This document shows, piece by piece, positions 63,301-64,000 of a stretch of 64,000 nt of DNA (position 1 is its first letter; each line of letters opens with the position of its first letter). A program made the translations under genes and the position numbers. The DNA lies in assembly GCA_037957365.1 (NCBI GenBank), contig JARHVA010000122.1, positions 5,098,501 to 5,162,500 of the forward strand, written 5' to 3'. This DNA is from Torreya grandis. Lineage: Eukaryota > Streptophyta > Pinopsida > Cupressales > Taxaceae. Under the pieces are notes generated by a model. That model was given only the letters and a program-made list of their open reading frames with translations. It was not told the DNA's origin and searched no databases.

Positions 63301-64000
63301 ACATTATGAAGGAAACAACTTAGTATATTGTATTAAATATTTTTCCAAATTTATAAATTATAAAGATGTTTTTTAAATTTAGGATGTTTCGGCTAAAACT
63401 ATTTCCATCCATTGACATAATATACAAATGTGGCAGTGGACTGTATGATGATGAACAAGTGTGATGGTGATGTGCCCTTATACATATACAGCTTGGTCCC
63501 ATGTGAGCCTGGAGGTCGTACCTTCTTTTTTAAAGTACTGGTGGTCCCTTGATTCTTTTGGAATCTTCTCTCAGCAACTACAGTTTGGGATTCAGAATTT
63601 TAAGGCTGAAATTATGCAGCCGCTCCTTTAAGATTTTTTTTTTTCTTTTCCAGCAGCTCAAGATAACTACTGTTTTTTTGTCACGTAACTTGATAAATGC
63701 TGTTGCAAATTTTCAACAAAATTAATATTACAGTTAAAAACCAAGCAGCCACAAAAACATTCATGAGAACATTTGTCAAAAGAAAATTGCTCAATTTTTT
63801 TTTTTTTTTTTTTTTATGAAAGCCCTCTGCATGAGACTATGCTTTATGAGCTATAGTCAATCTAGATTTAAAGAGTAGCTCTATAATCGCATGATAAAAT
63901 GAAATCTGTCGAAATTTCCTATATTACATTAATCAATGTATGGTAAGGTGCTTTGCACAAATGGTTCACCAAATTGAGTGACTGGTAGAGCCGGTTCCAA
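63301..64000. other. AT-rich flank with a T21 tract, no gene seen
   Basis: T21 at 63795-63815. The minus frame at 63320-63502 has no recognisable feature. Confidence 0.4.

Noticed and set aside
1..64000. CRISPR arrays, tRNA or rRNA genes, organelle or viral insertions
   Set aside because: No spacer-type arrays, cloverleaf-like sequences, rRNA cores, organelle genes or viral capsid/replicase motifs were seen while reading both strands; a tRNAscan or Rfam search would be needed to exclude degraded ones.

Overview
The window is nuclear DNA from a seed plant with a large, AT-rich, transposon-dominated genome. A gymnosperm fits best (very old, strongly diverged LTR elements, long intergenic distances, a compact bHLH gene in a repeat-rich setting), but the species cannot be read from the sequence. 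There are no bacterial-type operons, CRISPR arrays or rRNA genes. Most short open frames are chance products of AT-rich, microsatellite or decayed transposon DNA.

Layout. 1-10986: an old non-autonomous LTR element (element A) with very long direct repeats (at least 3.6 kb) and a nonsense-riddled gag-like reading frame. 10987-16180: unique-looking flank, then a second decayed frame-preserved coding region of unknown family (element B). 16.2-22.0 kb: unassigned repeat-like DNA. 22038-about 27118: a minus-strand Ty1/Copia element, clearly diagnosable (both LTRs, tRNA-Met-type primer site, polypurine tract, gag, integrase, reverse transcriptase with YVDD, RNase H) but full of stop codons; its 5' LTR carries an extreme G-run cluster. 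27.1-32.1 kb: probable LTR fragments with a TATA box. 32-36 kb: very AT-rich DNA with a diverged direct repeat. 36-43.2 kb: a two-copy tandem duplication with conserved block order and an embedded microsatellite in each copy. 42-57 kb: a dispersed repeat family in both orientations with a CCAAT/TATA promoter-like end. 47.8-50.2 kb, minus strand: a previously hidden decayed coding region with at least one intron whose splice phase still works, apparently a fragment of a host gene. 57.7-58.3 kb: a tandem repeat ending in a perfect 112-bp inverted repeat.

The one convincing intact gene is at 59204-61515 (+): a four-exon gene for a 208-residue basic helix-loop-helix transcription factor with an ACT-like C-terminal region. 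The GC-richer stretch 58380-59203 is its probable promoter and holds a G-box. The gene carries three local tandem duplications (two in intron 1, one across the stop codon). Downstream DNA (62.1-63.3 kb) is a roughly 0.5-0.6-kb tandem repeat.

Recurring theme: several dead coding regions keep their reading frame over hundreds of codons while collecting many TAG/TAA/TGA codons and few or no indels. This is what long-term C-to-T decay of methylated DNA would produce. It lets old genes be read that ordinary ORF calling misses.
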